A stretch of DNA of 64,000 bases. Origin: Termitomyces sp. T153. Its lineage: Eukaryota; Basidiomycota; Agaricomycetes; Agaricales; Lyophyllaceae. Below the pieces are notes generated by a model. The model had not been told where the DNA came from, ran no database searches, and was given only the letters and a program-made list of their open reading frames with translations. The first letter of the stretch is position 1. Every line of letters starts with the position of its first letter. Both the position numbers and the translations under genes were made by a program. The stretch lies in the NCBI GenBank assembly GCA_018296165.2, contig JACKQL020000020.1, positions 868,001 through 932,000 on the forward strand, in the 5' to 3' direction. This document shows, one piece after another, positions 13,210 through 25,439 of the stretch.

Positions 13210-14732
13210 TTAACGGTTCATATGGGACGAGACAACGCACCCGATGGAGGCTGAGACAAGCTTTCTTTCGTGCTTGGGAGAGTAGGTTGTTTCGTTTCTG
13301 TATTGGGATCTCAAGTGGTGTAAGGGGTGGTGTGATATGGACTTACCGGCCTTCTCGGTGATGGCTAGCTTCGCTTCGCGAGGCGATGCCTTGACTGCAT
13401 ACAGAGGTCGTGATTCGGATTCCCTCTTCAGGATCCCGCGCAAGGGGCGTCCGGAAGTGCTGGGAAGCAAATTTTGTTGCTGCTGTTGCGGTCTCTGTAC
13501 CACAGCAACGTCTTTTCCGTGACTGCCGAGAGCAAATGGAGGTACTGGGAGGAAAGTCAGGGACGAGATACACATCTGACGATGACTTCACTTACTTTCT
13601 GGTGGAGGACGAACTCTCCGTTTGAATATCCGCCTTCTGAAGACGAGAAGAGCTAAAAAGAGAGCTATGCCTATGACACCGAAGATCAGTCCAGCTAAGC
13701 GAGCCCCACTGGGCTTTGTAGAAGGCGGACTGGTCGGTGTTGAAAAATTTACTTCGCTGGAAGGCGCTGTGGTCCTGATATTTGTAATCCGTTCTATCGC
13801 AAATGAACGGAATGATGGAACATAGGTGAAGTGATCAATGCTAAGATTTGTTCGAATGCTGTTATTATTGATACCGTTATTGGTGAGCTGTAACTTTAGA
13901 GTATGGGTGGTTCCCGAGAGTCCAGATATGGCAAACAATGGGACAATGGTGAATCGAGCCTCATCGCTGTTTATGGCTGTTTTAGGGGCAAGAACACCAT
14001 CCAGATACACGTCGACGTTCAGAATATCCTTGACTTCTTCGCAATAGCCAAAAGCGGATACGGCGGTCCCTAACATGAGGAATGTTTTCGCACGAGAACC
14101 CGTATCGAAACATTACTCTACGCACCTGTGAAAGGAAAGCTGACTGATGCGCCTGGTGAATCTGTCCTCATAGTTGAATTTTCTAATGGCATACGCTCGA
14201 GAAAGTGCGGGGTGTCTCGTACCCAATCCCCTTCATAAGACAGACTAGGATCATTATCATTGATGAGAAGTGTTTCTCCGAGTACCTCCGTCTGGTTTCC
14301 AGGTGTCACTAACATGTAGTCGATGCAGACGTTCGACATGTTTGGAAAGTCCAACGAATGAAAGCCCTCTGTAAATTCGGGTGATTTATACAGGAGACCA
14401 CCGCTGTTCTGAGCAAAGGTGACTGTTATGGGAACACCGTCGATCAGTGCATTCTTCTCTGAATCGGGCAGTGGCCCAGTGTCAGATTTATGTAGAGGGA
14501 TATTGCCACCATATATCAAAATTGACGTTCCTTATGTTAGCGTTTTCAATAAGCATAGGATTCAACGGTGTGCAAGCATCTTACCTGAGAAGGTCACATT
14601 CAAAAACGTTTCCCCAACAATCATCAAGGTAGAGCCGCCAAGAGATCTTCGAGAGTCGACCTCTATAGCTGACGAGTTCCTATACTCTATACGATGTTCT
14701 TTGAATGCGGCATTATACAATATGAAAGCCAT
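13210..14732 (-). CDS. Single-pass membrane protein with two jelly-roll repeats
   Basis: Paralog of the neighbour at 10158. Exon 1 runs from an ATG at 14,732 to 14,585 (IEVDSRRSLGG ... VTFSG). Exon 2 is about 14,529-14,147 (TSILIYGG, then NVCIDYMLVTPG and LSYEGDWVRDT). Exon 3 starts near 14,069 with GTAVSAFGYC, ends the second repeat with LSIDHFTYVPS and continues to the membrane helix (LAGLIFGVIGIALFLALLVF) and RRRIFKRR. A 3' exon joins in phase after a GTAAGT donor near 13,586 and gives a Gln/Ser-rich tail. A last short exon to the stop at 13,210 is less certain. The first repeat seems to lack its start, and no signal peptide was found, so an upstream exon may be missing. Gene type is well supported; the ends are tentative. 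Confidence 0.65.
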
Positions 14733-15299
14733 AAAGGACTTGGAGGCAGTGTGGGGTAGGTGAAGAGGCTTTTTGGCGGAAAGCACGTCTCATCAAGAGT
14801 ATCCTACAATATAGCGAGTTTTGACCGTGACCAAGCCAGACGACGAGAACCTTGTTCCATATCGATTATACGATCTCGACGGCCAATAGGCTTGTCATAA
14901 GTTGGTCATTGGATATGATGAAACAAGATGGGGATGGAGCATTTGATTCGCCCTCCTGGGAGTCACACTAATAATAGATTGACTGGCTATGGAACCGCAT
15001 ACTTGGCCCAAGCCTGATGCACCCTGTCCATTTCCGTTCACCACATATTGTTCAATAATCAGAGAGCCAGAGATATGGCAGAATCTGACAACTTTCAAAA
15101 ACGTCTGGACAAAGATAGATTAACGTTCAAGCATTTGATGAAAACCGATCCAAGAGGCCAATCAAATATTTGTCTTACTTGTATGTTACTTTAGATTAGA
15201 TGCAAATAGAAAGTGATCAGATTAGATGAAGGCAGCTATCGTACCTCTCGTTCCAACTTCTGCTTGATCACTTTTTTTTATTGAGACCTGACCACTACC
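14733..15299. other. Divergent intergenic region
   Basis: Separates a minus-strand membrane-protein gene from the plus-strand secreted-protein gene, so it may hold a shared promoter. A poly(T) tract lies about 25 bases before the ATG at 15300. A missing signal-peptide exon of the minus gene would be expected here, but I could not identify one. Confidence 0.4.
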
Positions 15300-16485
15300 A
15301 TGATACGCCTTTCCTATATTCTCGCTTTGCTAGTGATGGTATACTATGTAAACTCGGCCGCTATCAACGATTCTTCTCGCCTCGGCACAAATTTGCATGC
15401 AAACTCTGATCCACAGCGAGAACAACCAGACCAAGTAATTCAACGACAATCTGAAAACCGCTTTTGGACAAATCGCCCGTTCTTGCACCGAGAACCTAGC
15501 CCCGTTACTCAGCGTGCTTTAAGTGCAAGTTCTAATGGCCCAGTCGACGCGCGTCCTACACCCGACCCGACGGGTGATCCTTCGTCTTTAACCACTGTCC
15601 ACATAAACAGTGCCACCGATTTCTCGCTCATACTACCAAAAATACCTGGAGGCAAGTCTAGCTCGCATTATATCATATATGCTTTTGAACTCTGCATTAG
15701 AACTCATTGGCGCCGCGGAAAAGGACGACGGCTTAGCATACTCCTCGCCCAACTCGGACCCTTCCAGCTGTGACGGGAGACACTTCATGGATGGATTTAT
15801 AACTGCGGCTGCGTATTCACGGTCTGATGATGGAGCCTATGTCCAGGTTGGTCGCCTCTTGCCCCTTTATGACCCATTATTCCCTTATCATTAGAGTTTT
15901 ACGTTGCTCATGTGAGCCGAGAACTAGTCTTCATTCCGATTTCATTCTTGACACGCTTAAACCACGTCTTGCCTTGAGTCTTTCAAGTTCTCATTGTTGC
16001 CTATCACCCTTGATCTGCTTTGGAGCTGAAAGATGCCATAAGTGTTTATAAACTGATGTGATCTTGTAACTGTTTCGCCTATCCTTATTTTTCGTCTCGT
16101 TTCTCGTTCTTGTAACGTATGACTTATCCATGTCTACAGGTGACAGGCTGCCTGAACCCGACCAAATTCCACCTTGATCCTTCGGACGAAGGCGGTCAGT
16201 TTGATGTTCGTTATCCAAACGGAGCTCAATGCACCTTCGGTGGATATGGTGCTAGCTTTATTGAGTTGTACGTACACTGTTGTGCTTATACTGTTTCAAA
16301 GAACACTGATGTTATTGCACTGCGTCTCCAGGGTCGAACCGAGGTTAAATCGCTTCTGTATCCGCTGCTGCGCCTCGCCGAATGACCAGACCAATTGCAA
16401 CTCGCATCAAGATCGAATGGGATGCATGACTGCGATCCCAGGTATATACGAATTTCCTGAGTTGGGGGTTTCATGCACGCAGTAA
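15300..16485 (+). CDS. Secreted Cys-rich protein of a basidiomycete family
   Basis: Four exons (15300-15651, 15701-15846, 16140-16267, 16332-16485) give about 259 residues. The N-terminus is a signal peptide (hydrophobic LSYILALLVMVYYV, likely cut after NSA). A poorly conserved, Pro/Gln-rich stretch follows to about residue 110. The conserved C-terminal domain contains VTGCLNP, GGQFDVRYPNGAQCTFGGYG and RFCIRCCASPNDQTNC, with eight or more Cys likely to be disulfide-bonded. This block is one I associate with small secreted proteins of wood-decay and saprotrophic agaricomycetes; the molecular function is not known to me. Intron 1 has a GC donor (GGAG|GCAAGT). Intron 2 is 293 nt, much longer than its neighbours, and could hide an alternative exon, but the reading frame and family motif join cleanly without one. 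Confidence 0.82.
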
Positions 16486-16758
16486 TTTGAAGTACATCAG
16501 TTGGCATGTGGCTTCTGTGTCTGGACTCTGATTCCTCCTGTCCTCGCTCTCTATATGCGTCATAAGCCCCTCATTAGATATACCCTGAACATCCTATACC
16601 CTAATCATGTACATTCTAGATAGAACAAATTGTCTATCCGCTAATTATCGTATTCGAAAATCGTACCTAGTTCAATGTCAATATGTACAGTGAATATTAC
16701 ACAAGTCCAATGCGTGATAATGTCTGGAACAAACATCCCAAGTAATACGGAGCGTCAT

Positions 16759-18117
16759 TTATAGCAAAGATGCCGAAGGAGGGTGTGCGAAGATCATCTT
16801 CCCCTTCACCGATGGCTCCACGCCATCCTTTTCCTTTCCTCTCACAAAGTCGATCCCGACAAGAAGTGTCTTCCCACATAGAAAGTCCACGCGTCGCACA
16901 CCTTCGTCCCATCCCCCATCCGCATTGATACATCGTCTTTCGTAAGCCTTGAGAATCCGTTTCTTCTGTGAACCACTAAGAAGGGCCCACTCCTCTGGCA
17001 GAACAGGTGTTGCGAGCGTTAGATGGATTGCTCGGAGAACGTCGAGATTCGTCGTGTGTCGAACCATCGCAATTGATACCGACGACGCGTTCGGACTGGA
17101 GGTGGAGGCAGAATTATTGCGTGCGGAGGTAGCGATAACCTCCCATGGGAATTTCGGAGACGTAAGCACCAGTTGGGATGTGGTGGGAGGGATCGTGGCG
17201 GGTTCGGAAAGCGTGGCAGTAATCATACGAGGGCCTAGAGTCATCTTAGAACATGTCGAGCTTTCACTTGGACCTTTACAAGGACGGGAACGGGTGATTG
17301 TAAGCGAGTACGGGCAGGGCGGCGAGGAAACATCGTATGCGAGAGAGAGTGCGGGGGACGGCGACGGTAGGTCGAGAAAACGAGCGAATTTCCGGACGGG
17401 CGAGTAAGCGAGTAATGAATGGAGTTCTCTTGGATTCTTGGGCCCAGGGTTAGTGCCCGGCGGGAGAAACGACACGTGCCGTTGACGTTGACGTTCCGGT
17501 ATCGAGGCACGAGGATTCACCGTGGCTCGTCCTTTGCTCGCCTTAGGCTTCTTGGGCTTCGAAGAAGTCATCGTTCGACTCGCCACAGGTTTTGAGGACC
17601 GCGGACGCAGTAGTATAGGGCTCGGAGTTGAGCGGCTTTTTATTTCTTCTGACAGCGAACGTCCGGAGCTTTCGGAAGAGGAGGAAAGCGATGTCGTCGT
17701 CCCCGATTCGGAAGTATGTATTGATATCTGAATGGAAGATTGAAGGTTGGCTGATATGCGACGAGCAAAATTTCAATATCTGCCGTGAATGAAAGAAGAC
17801 TCTAACTGACATTGGATGAGAGTTTTATCCGCCCGCTTGAGGATCGGAAGCAGATGTATTCGTTTCATTTTAGTTGCTGTTACATTGCTCGCCAGGTCGA
17901 ATCGCAAGGAAGGAAGGTCAGATTTGGTCTTCGAGTGAGTTCGAGCAAAGGAGGAACTAGCAGAATTCGACCCGTCCGAGCTCGAGCGAGAGGAAGATCG
18001 AGAATATGATGTTGCATGGCGCAGAGGAGAGGGTGCTTTCGTAGGTGCAGTGTAGCTGGGTTTGCGCTCGCACGGACGATAGGAAAGAGCGGCTGGGGGT
18101 GTATGAATACTGGTCAT
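16759..18117 (-). CDS. DUF6699 domain protein
   Basis: Two exons on the minus strand, 18,117-17,811 and 17,750-16,759, join in phase across a 60-nt GTCAGT...CAG intron and give about 432 residues. The first 220 residues are Ser/Thr/Pro-rich and basic, probably disordered. The C-terminal half is a DUF6699 domain, a family frequent in basidiomycetes. Its typical segments are present: LLAYSP near the domain start, YDVSSPP, LSEPATIPPTTSQLVLTSP, PWEVIATS, VLRAIHLTLATPVLPEEW and GVRRVDFLCGKTLLVGI. No enzymatic residues are known to me for the family, and its function is unknown. The start ATG at 18,117 is the first good one upstream; an extra 5' exon cannot be excluded. Nothing suggests secretion or membrane insertion. 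Confidence 0.8.
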
Positions 18118-20210
18118 TAGGTCAGATGCGGATGGCGGAGGTGTGGAGTCGAGTTGTTACCTTGGTCCCTCTTTATATCTGTTCTATCCAGGCATCAGAA
18201 CTCTCGAGTATCATCACTCCCGAGGCTAGGTTGTGGTGTGTATCCAACACGCCTCCTCAATCACGGGCAGGGATGACCATAGCCGTGGCATGAAGGGGCG
18301 GGTCCGCGCATTACGACGGCCGTGTATTCTATTCGGAAGGTGTAGCAAGTATAATTATAGAATGCTCAGAAAGAACGAAGAGTACGTACAAGGTTGGTAA
18401 GGGCTGGTACATTCTGAGCCGTTATGGCTACCACCAATCTATTCCAGAATAAAATATACTTGGCCGAGGCGTCTAGCCTCGGAACGTGGCACAGAGTCAC
18501 GTTCCATATTTGTCCCGTATGTTCCCCTTGCTAACGTCCGGCAGTGAAGTCATATGTAATATCAAAATGCGAGGTGGACGCTCCTTGCAATGTGCCCCAT
18601 TAAACATTTTCTTATGACATGTTTCCTAACATCTGATCTGACCTGGGATGGACAATTGAAGGGCATGAAGGGAAGAAACCCAGTTTGGATATGGACCCCC
18701 CGAATTTGATGTCCGAGGTCCTGGAAAAATGATCATACAAGCTTTCAGAAAACCGGAGTTCGAGAGGAGTCATAATAGTTCATAGCCGAGGGTTTTAGCC
18801 TTACATATAATGAAAAGGTATTATATTGTACTCGTGGATAGAGTTTCAAAGGACCACGAGGACTGTTGAGGGGGGATCGCAGGAGCTCAACGTTTGCACA
18901 TGATGCGTCAGATAAGCATACCAATTCAGGTATCTCTACGCAAGGTAAGGTCAGCACGAGGAACAACAACGTCTGGTGATTGTGGTAATCAAGCTCTGCA
19001 AGACCGTGATGTACGCGGGCGAGGATCCCCTTCCGTGGTTAGAGAATCAAGAGGCAGCGTGAAAAGGTAATACATTTGAATGCAGAGGGCATTTCGCTGT
19101 CTCAGCCTTCAGAACCAGTGACAGTCGAGACTCACGCTTGCAGCAAACAAAACAAACAGAGTATAGATTTTTGCGGCGAGATAAATTTAACTTCAAGTTC
19201 CCTTACGTATTCAGGTACGGAGCTAGTCGAGGAGCTGGAGCATCAATTCGACCGCTCCAAGGCGTGGTGAGGATGATTTGAGGTGAGACCGGCAAGATAC
19301 TCCAGGGAGGTATTTGAAATTGATCTCAGAATGCAGACACAGCCAGGGGTGAAAGCGTAAGATCCGGTCCGCGATAATGGGCATGAAGACGTGCGTACAA
19401 CTGCACTTCAATAGACATAACATCGAGAACAGCTTCTAACAAGCTGTAGACATGACAAAGAAATGAGTTTCGGACGTGCCTCAGGAGGGTCGACTGATGG
19501 CTGATAGGGAGCGATATTTCAATACGTCATGACCGGGAACGACTCTGACTTCTGTGGAGAAATAAGCCGGAAAACGGGAAACTTAGGAGCTAACACAGAA
19601 CTCGCAGATGAACCATCCATCCTACAAAGTTGGATCTACATGCATACCTACAACGTAGCCGTCAACTTGCGTTCCACTACCAGGACACTACCTGCAATGC
19701 GATCGAGTGGACCACTCTCGTGTACAAGTGGAACGACTGTCATTTCAGCAGGCAGGAGGAGTGCCGGAGACGAAGGAACAAAAAAACGTGAGTTAATGTT
19801 CAATCAAATGAGAGCAACCACTACATAAATTATGGGCTTGATGGGAAGAGAACATACGAAGTACATAGATAATCCATCGTCAAGAGTCGTACGACAGTCC
19901 CAACAAATTTCGGTAGTGTTGAAACTTCAGACCCAGCGTCGTTGACGAACGACATCAAGGTCAAGGAATGGAATTCAGAAGGGGATAACATCGTACCATC
20001 GTGATATGTTTTCGAAAGTCTTTTTATATTGGCTATAATTAGCCCGATTGCGCGTCTGTGGTGTGATACAGTCTTCACAAGCAATCATCATCTACTACAG
20101 GTTTCATGACATCGAAATTGATCATGAAAGAGGTACTCACCCCTACTGCATGTGTCTGGATAAATTTGAGTGACATCCAGGATGAGGTGATCAGTCGGTC
20201 GACGTTGATA
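18118..20210. other. Gene-poor region with weak candidate exons
   Basis: No recognisable gene. On the minus strand, open frames at 19,830-20,084 and 20,088-20,276 could be exons of one small gene: the second starts MYYLVPWMPTSSKES and is followed by a GTGAGT donor. They match no family I know. A weak direct similarity (DFCGEI plus flanks) links 19,160 and 19,545. CpG frequency is normal here. Confidence 0.3.
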
Positions 20211-20926
20211 TACGATGAACTGTAGAGGATGACTTTCTTTCGAAGAAGTAGGCATCCACGGCACGAGATAGTACATGGATTATAATAGTTTTAAGGTACG
20301 TTGGTGCCGAGTATCTTCAGTCACCCAAAGAACGCATTACGTCGGGGTACCGGGAAAGACTAGGTAACTGAATTATATGTCAAAAGGCGTGATTGGAGCG
20401 AAATTTCAATTGAGATAACCGCATCCTCAGCCGTACCTAGGTAGAGCATCAGAGCCAAACGTTTATGAGGCGTCGGGATATATTTATTTGACATAGATAA
20501 CAATTGATAGTCCGGAGATACCAGGTAACATGCAGGGGGCGAAAGCGAGGTACATGTGGGGAAGTTAAAATTTGTTAGTCCAGCCATTCGGATCTCCCCG
20601 TGTCGCTCATTGCCGATGATCTTCACCGGTTTTCTCTTTTCGTAAATTGTAGAATTGTAACCCGGTAACCTTGAAGAGTTTCTGTACTTGCTTCAGCTCT
20701 TAGAACGTCGGATTACTAGAAACCTGCAGTTTGCATGGAAGATTTCCCTTGATTGATTCTAGCATTAATATTGAATCGATATCTGAAACGAAGAATGTAT
20801 TTTGGACCTACTTGTAAGTTTTGAACAGACATCTCGAATCATGCAAGAACCAGTGCTAACAGACGCAGGTCTCAGTTGTAGAGAACTATATTATCAACTG
20901 CGTGGTACCTTCTACCTCAAATAAAA

Positions 20927-20983
20927 GAATCAGAGAAGTAAGCAGAATCAGAGAAGTACTAAGCAGAATCAGAGAAGTAAGCA
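20927..20983. repeat. Short tandem repeat, three 14-bp units
   Basis: Three copies of GAATCAGAGAAGTA starting at 20,927, 20,945 and 20,966, separated by AGCA or CTAAGCA. The repeat is absent from the matching position in copy B, so it arose after the duplication. Confidence 0.85.
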
Positions 20984-22269
20984 CAATCCATTCTCATGAT
21001 AATCTTTCTGCCCCTCTCATGAGCTTATGAGACCACCTGTAGACGTTTCTCTGAGAAGAAACATCCAGCAGGCTCATGTGTGTAAATCTAAATTTGGATT
21101 GACCACATATCATAGCAGTAAGTCTTCGTCATGCAATACTTTGACCACTTAAAACTCGACCTCTTCCTCCTCTTTTCCATCGACTAATGCACACTAGCCC
21201 TTGAAGCTGATAAATACGTTTTCTTGGATTGCGAAGAGCTCTCGCTCGCTTCCTCTCGCATTTTCCGTGAAGGTTATCACTAAACGATATTTCGTGGGCC
21301 CTCTCATGTTCCTCTATTACGACTCCTCGATTTTATTGATACATAGGGATCAATGACGAGGGTTGACAGGATAAGTACCGGTGCAATTCTCTTTATCAAG
21401 ACGTTAGGTATTAGGCGATAAAGGACAGAGGATAGGAGTTTCCGTTAGCGGTGATTCAGAGGTGCTGATGAGTGTCAGAGGTCAACCACGTCAACGTTGT
21501 TAAGCTGTTGTCCGGTGACCCGCGATACAGCACGACAAGAGCTATAAACGAGATATATTGTAGTAACTGTACAGTATGTAGCACTGATACATACCTATAA
21601 ACGAGATAGATAAAGCTAGAGAAGCGCTATCTAACCAGGATCGACTGTGGCTAGCACGGTCACATGACAGACGTCACTGCCGGGGATTCAGACAAATGAG
21701 CATAAAGACAAAGAAATTGTCAAATAAATGGATCTAGGGTATGTGTATGGATAGAGAGAACTTGTATTTTTGCAGTGAGATTGGCCAGCTTGTTGACGGA
21801 CCGTAGTGTTGTTGGACGTCGGATACGCTACCGGTCATCATCGATCTCGGACGTCTATTCGTTCGACGTCGATCAATCAAAGAGTTCTTTCAAGCATTTA
21901 ACTACTGCTTACTTAGCATAAAAAGTAAGATCAGTGCTTTTGATCACAGCGAGGGATGAAAGAGGAATTTATCAAACGCGTGCATAACTTGAACACGTAA
22001 CGTCTTCTGGAAAGCCCAAATCAAGCACAGATTCACTGTTCTATAGATGTACACTATTATGCATGTTCTTCCGTATCACCACGACAGTCAATTGCTGATG
22101 ACAAGACAATAGCCTCATTCCATTCACCTTCCGCCCTCGGTCTGAAGATTTTCTTCGATGCAGGCGGGAGAATTCTAATTTCTCAAAATCTCAATAATTA
22201 GGTTATCTCCTATCAAGATATATACACATAGCAATTACACGACTTTGAACAGCACCTACGTTCCATTAT

Positions 22270-22905
22270 GCGATTTACGGACGCTTGAACTTCGATGGTC
22301 TCAAGATCGAAGAATCGTTCGAACCCTCGGGGTTGGAAGAGCACTATGCAGTCATCTTGCGTCTGCTGGACAATTATTCTTGCGACAAGTATCACAGCCA
22401 TTGGGTATACTGCCTAGAAATGGGGATGAGATCGAAGACTGATAACCATAAATAAGAGTCGAACGGACCGTAGCCCACATACAGATGTTCATGACAGAAT
22501 CTGACGCATAGGTGCGCGGAGTGTCATAGTAGGCTAAGCGATTGACAAGATTGACAACTACGGCGTTAATTATCTATGGAACTGAGAATGAACACTGGAT
22601 AGTGTAGAACCGATTGGTCATCACCTGAAGTACACAGTCAATGCAGCCAGACTTGACAAGGAGGAGCATCATGGTCTGTACGAGAGATTTCTGTCTCATA
22701 GAGTCTCTTTCCCAGAGTTGACGATGTCTCCAAAGTTTCTTAGACCAGTCACTAGTAAGTTAAACCTAGATATTTCAAATCTATGTTATGAGCGATACCA
22801 TGTTTTAACGCCGAGTAGGAGAGTTACGAAGGCGTTCGAAGCCACCAAAAGCGGGAAAAAGGTTTCGTATAACTTGTATAAGTTGGCTTCGAGGTAGGGA
22901 TCTGG
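22270..22905 (-). pseudogene. 5'-truncated multi-pass membrane protein gene (copy A)
   Basis: Minus-strand exons encode the last membrane segments of the same protein as the gene at 31,840-33,069. One segment contains ETFFPLLVASNAFVTLLLGV followed by KTWYR. The next starts KKLWRHRQLW and holds MLLLVKSGCIDCVLQ. The last holds YPMAVILVARIIVQQ. The order and charge pattern fit a fungal 7-TM-like protein family. The N-terminal half is missing, because at about 22,905-22,930 the sequence switches to gypsy debris. In this segment copy A keeps a cleaner reading frame than copy B, which has a stop and a shift after LSE. Confidence 0.6.
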
Positions 22906-22929
22906 GGGAACCATAGCTACTTGATCGCG

Positions 22930-23640
22930 TAGAGCTTACCATGGAGTTGCATGATCATTAGGTTGACTGGAAATTCAAGGCCATGGAGCAGGGAGATGGT
23001 AATGACATGGTGGTGGAGTATGGGGCCAGATGGTGCTAGGTTTCTGTCAAAGAGTTGGAGTTTAACTGGATTGCTTAGTTCCTGGAGGTACCAATTGATC
23101 ACAAAATTAGTGTCTCATAACCAGGGCATTCCTGTCCTCAAAAGTCAAGAGAACAAAGGAGTAGTGAGTGATGCTTCCTGCAGAGGAGGACTCACTGTTG
23201 AACAACCAGAGCAGGATTGGGGCAGGAGGTTGGATTAAGGGAAGAGAAAAATGTTGCACCCATGCTTGGTCCACAAAGTTGTTGGTCATGCCACTGTCTA
23301 CTAAAGTTTCTACTGGTGAGGAGGAGTCAGAGTTGGGGAAGAGGGTGGTTTGGAGGAGGAAGGATTGGGAAGAGCAAGGGGAAATGTAAGCTATGCAGGT
23401 GTTTAGGGTGGTGGCCAGTGCACAAGTAGTGTAAGTGGGGCAGAGAAGACATCAGGGTCAATTCCCCAATTCAGTGCATCTTCAGGGTCTAAATCACCAA
23501 ATTGTTTTCCATGTACTGGAACTCAAATTTGTCTCTGTTGATCATCCAGACAGTACAGCCCAGTGCATTCCATTGAGGGCACTCCTGCATGAAGTGGCCC
23601 AGCTTGCCACATAGTAGGCACAGGTCAGCTTCCAGAGGTG
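22930..23640 (-). mobile_element. Ty3/gypsy fragment: gag zinc knuckle and protease region
   Basis: On the minus strand a complete CCHC zinc knuckle, CLLCGKLGHFMQEC, lies at 23,579-23,620. Downstream, an aspartic-protease-like frame at 23,100-22,930 includes QLFDRNLAPSGPI and ISLLHGLEFPVNL, the retropepsin flank seen in agaricomycete gypsy elements. The polymerase part is missing. The fragment is bounded on the left by copy A of the duplication. No CpG occurs in it. Frames are interrupted by stops, so it is not functional. Confidence 0.65.
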
Positions 23641-24349
23641 TGGGTTAGGAGGTGTATTCTCAGCTGAGACTTTAGCTGGGGGGAGACTTATGGGGGGGCC
23701 ATCAATTTTGGCATAGTATTAAGGGCAGCAACAGATATATTTGATTCTATGGACAGGGGAATGAAATGATTAGCACTAGGCAACAGAGGCAAGTCATCCA
23801 TTGCTTACTTAAAAATCCTCCTCCAACTCTACAGGCATGACTTCCAATGCATTGGCCACCTCAGTAAAGAGGAACACTATGGCCACATCTAGAGAGGGAG
23901 CTCCTGTTGCATCCTGGGCTGCCAGGAGTTGGAAGAGCAGCTCTTCTTGTTCTGACACAGACAGGTAGTGCACATCCAGCTCTTAAGAATAGGAACAGGC
24001 AAAGTGGCCAGCTTTTCCACAGCATCAACACAACAGAGGAGTAGAGGATTGCTGTCAGAAGGCATCAACATCCATAGGGACTCCCTCAGGTAGGGACACA
24101 TAAGAGCTGGTGGAGGAGCATGGAAGGGAGCAATGTGAGATGAAATGGAAAGGGTTGTACCTGCTTGCAGAGCCACTGGAGCATGCATGAAAGAGGAGAC
24201 TTGAGGGGCAAAACAACTACAAGTGAAGGAATCATGTGGAGCAGCCATGAGGTGCTGGGTTTATTGCATCTCACACTGCAGCTTGATCAAGTGCCACTGC
24301 TCATGTGCCACCTTGTACCAGGTGTCAACATACTCATCATCTGGGTGCC

Positions 24350-24550
24350 CCAGCTTCTGAGAAAAACACTCAACAACAACCAAATCTGGAGTCCAATAAA
24401 AAAGCAGAAATCCATTGTATATGGCCTTGATCTCCAGACTTAGGGCATGTGATCAGATACAACAAATATGACCAAAGGATGCCCCTTGGTTGAAAGTACT
24501 TGTGACTGGAAGATGGGAGGTCAACAATGGATGGCAGGCTCAGAATAAAG
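24350..24550 (-). repeat. LTR fragment of the 0.55-kb LTR family
   Basis: Matches the reverse complement of the inner part of the LTR at 53,146-53,702 and the LTR at 40,367-40,780, through blocks such as AAAAACACTCAACAACAACC and TATGGCCTTGATCT. Ends are lost, and the similarity fades after about 24,550. It may be what is left of the upstream LTR of the minus-strand gag fragment at 22,930-23,640. Confidence 0.6.
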
Positions 24551-25439
24551 GAAACAATCAGAGGGTACAGTAAGAGCAGTCCCCTGATGAATGATGAGCA
24601 GCCTTGACTAGATGGTGGAACAAAGTGTGCCACCATATAGGATGCAAAGGATGAGGATGAGAATTAGGTTGCTAAGAGTCTGCCCAATGATCACCCATCT
24701 CTTTTGGTATTGGAGGAAGAGTATTATGATACTCTTTAGGAGAAAGAAAAGAGGGTACTACAACCCTCAAAAACACTAAAACTAACTGAACAGATACCTC
24801 CAAAGACAGAGGTATTGCAGCAGTTGGGAAAGAGGGACCAAAATGATTCTTCTGTCTCAAATTCTACATTCCTTTGAGACAGACCAATCCCAAATCTGAC
24901 ACTTAAGTGAGCATACAATCCACATATGCCACTAGAATAGAATCAGGTCATTGCTGACCTGACATGGCAAGAAGAGGTAAGATGTGCAACCCCTACTGCT
25001 AAGGTATATTTAATGGCAATGGAGGATGAGATATCTCAGCCTAGCAAGCTTGGCTATTTTCTGGGAAAACAGTTGAATAGGACAAATTATCACCCTAGAC
25101 AATTAAATATCCTGACAAATGTGAAATATGCCTGATGTGGGATAAGTATGCAAGAGAAGTACCACCTTCAAAGTGAGCCAAGGACAATTGAAGTCCTTGG
25201 ACAAAAAAAAAGAAGTTGAAGGCTTGACCTTCCAAGCTCACTGAGGACAATATTCCATGTCTTTGGCAGCAGTGGTATGACAAGTTTCAGGAGATTGTAA
25301 ATGGGATGAAGGAGACACTTCTCCATGGCATGAGGCCAACCATGAGATAAGTCTCACAGATGACACCCAGTACTACTTGTACTTCATGCCAAGGTGGCCT
25401 AAGTCAATTCAGCAGCAGTTGTGGAATAAGATTGACCAC
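24551..25439. other. CpG-free decayed repeat sequence
   Basis: No gene. Probably retroelement debris, because it lies between an LTR fragment and a reverse-transcriptase fragment and lacks CpG, but I could not assign it to a family. Confidence 0.4.

Larger units (their letters stand above)
20211..22905. repeat. Segmental duplication, copy A
   Basis: About 2.7 kb that aligns, with many substitutions and indels, to 30,262-32,340 in the same orientation. Shared landmarks include GCATCCTCA near 20,422/30,410, the stretch around GAAACCTGCAGTTTG near 20,720/30,716 and CATTTAACTACTGCTTACTT near 21,895/31,317. The 3' half of a membrane-protein gene near 22,300-22,900 matches the gene at 31,840-33,069. 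Copy A has about 700 bases (21,100-21,780) with no counterpart in B. It ends where CpG-free retrotransposon sequence starts. Confidence 0.8.

Noticed and set aside
14895..15098. Minus-strand frame that might supply the signal peptide of the membrane protein at 13,210
   Set aside because: It has no hydrophobic signal sequence at the start and no donor that joins in phase.
16949..17407. Plus-strand 152-codon frame
   Set aside because: Antisense to the DUF6699 domain, which has clear family motifs.
20927..20983. CRISPR-like array
   Set aside because: Only three 14-bp units with 4-7-bp gaps, no spacers, and the genome is eukaryotic.
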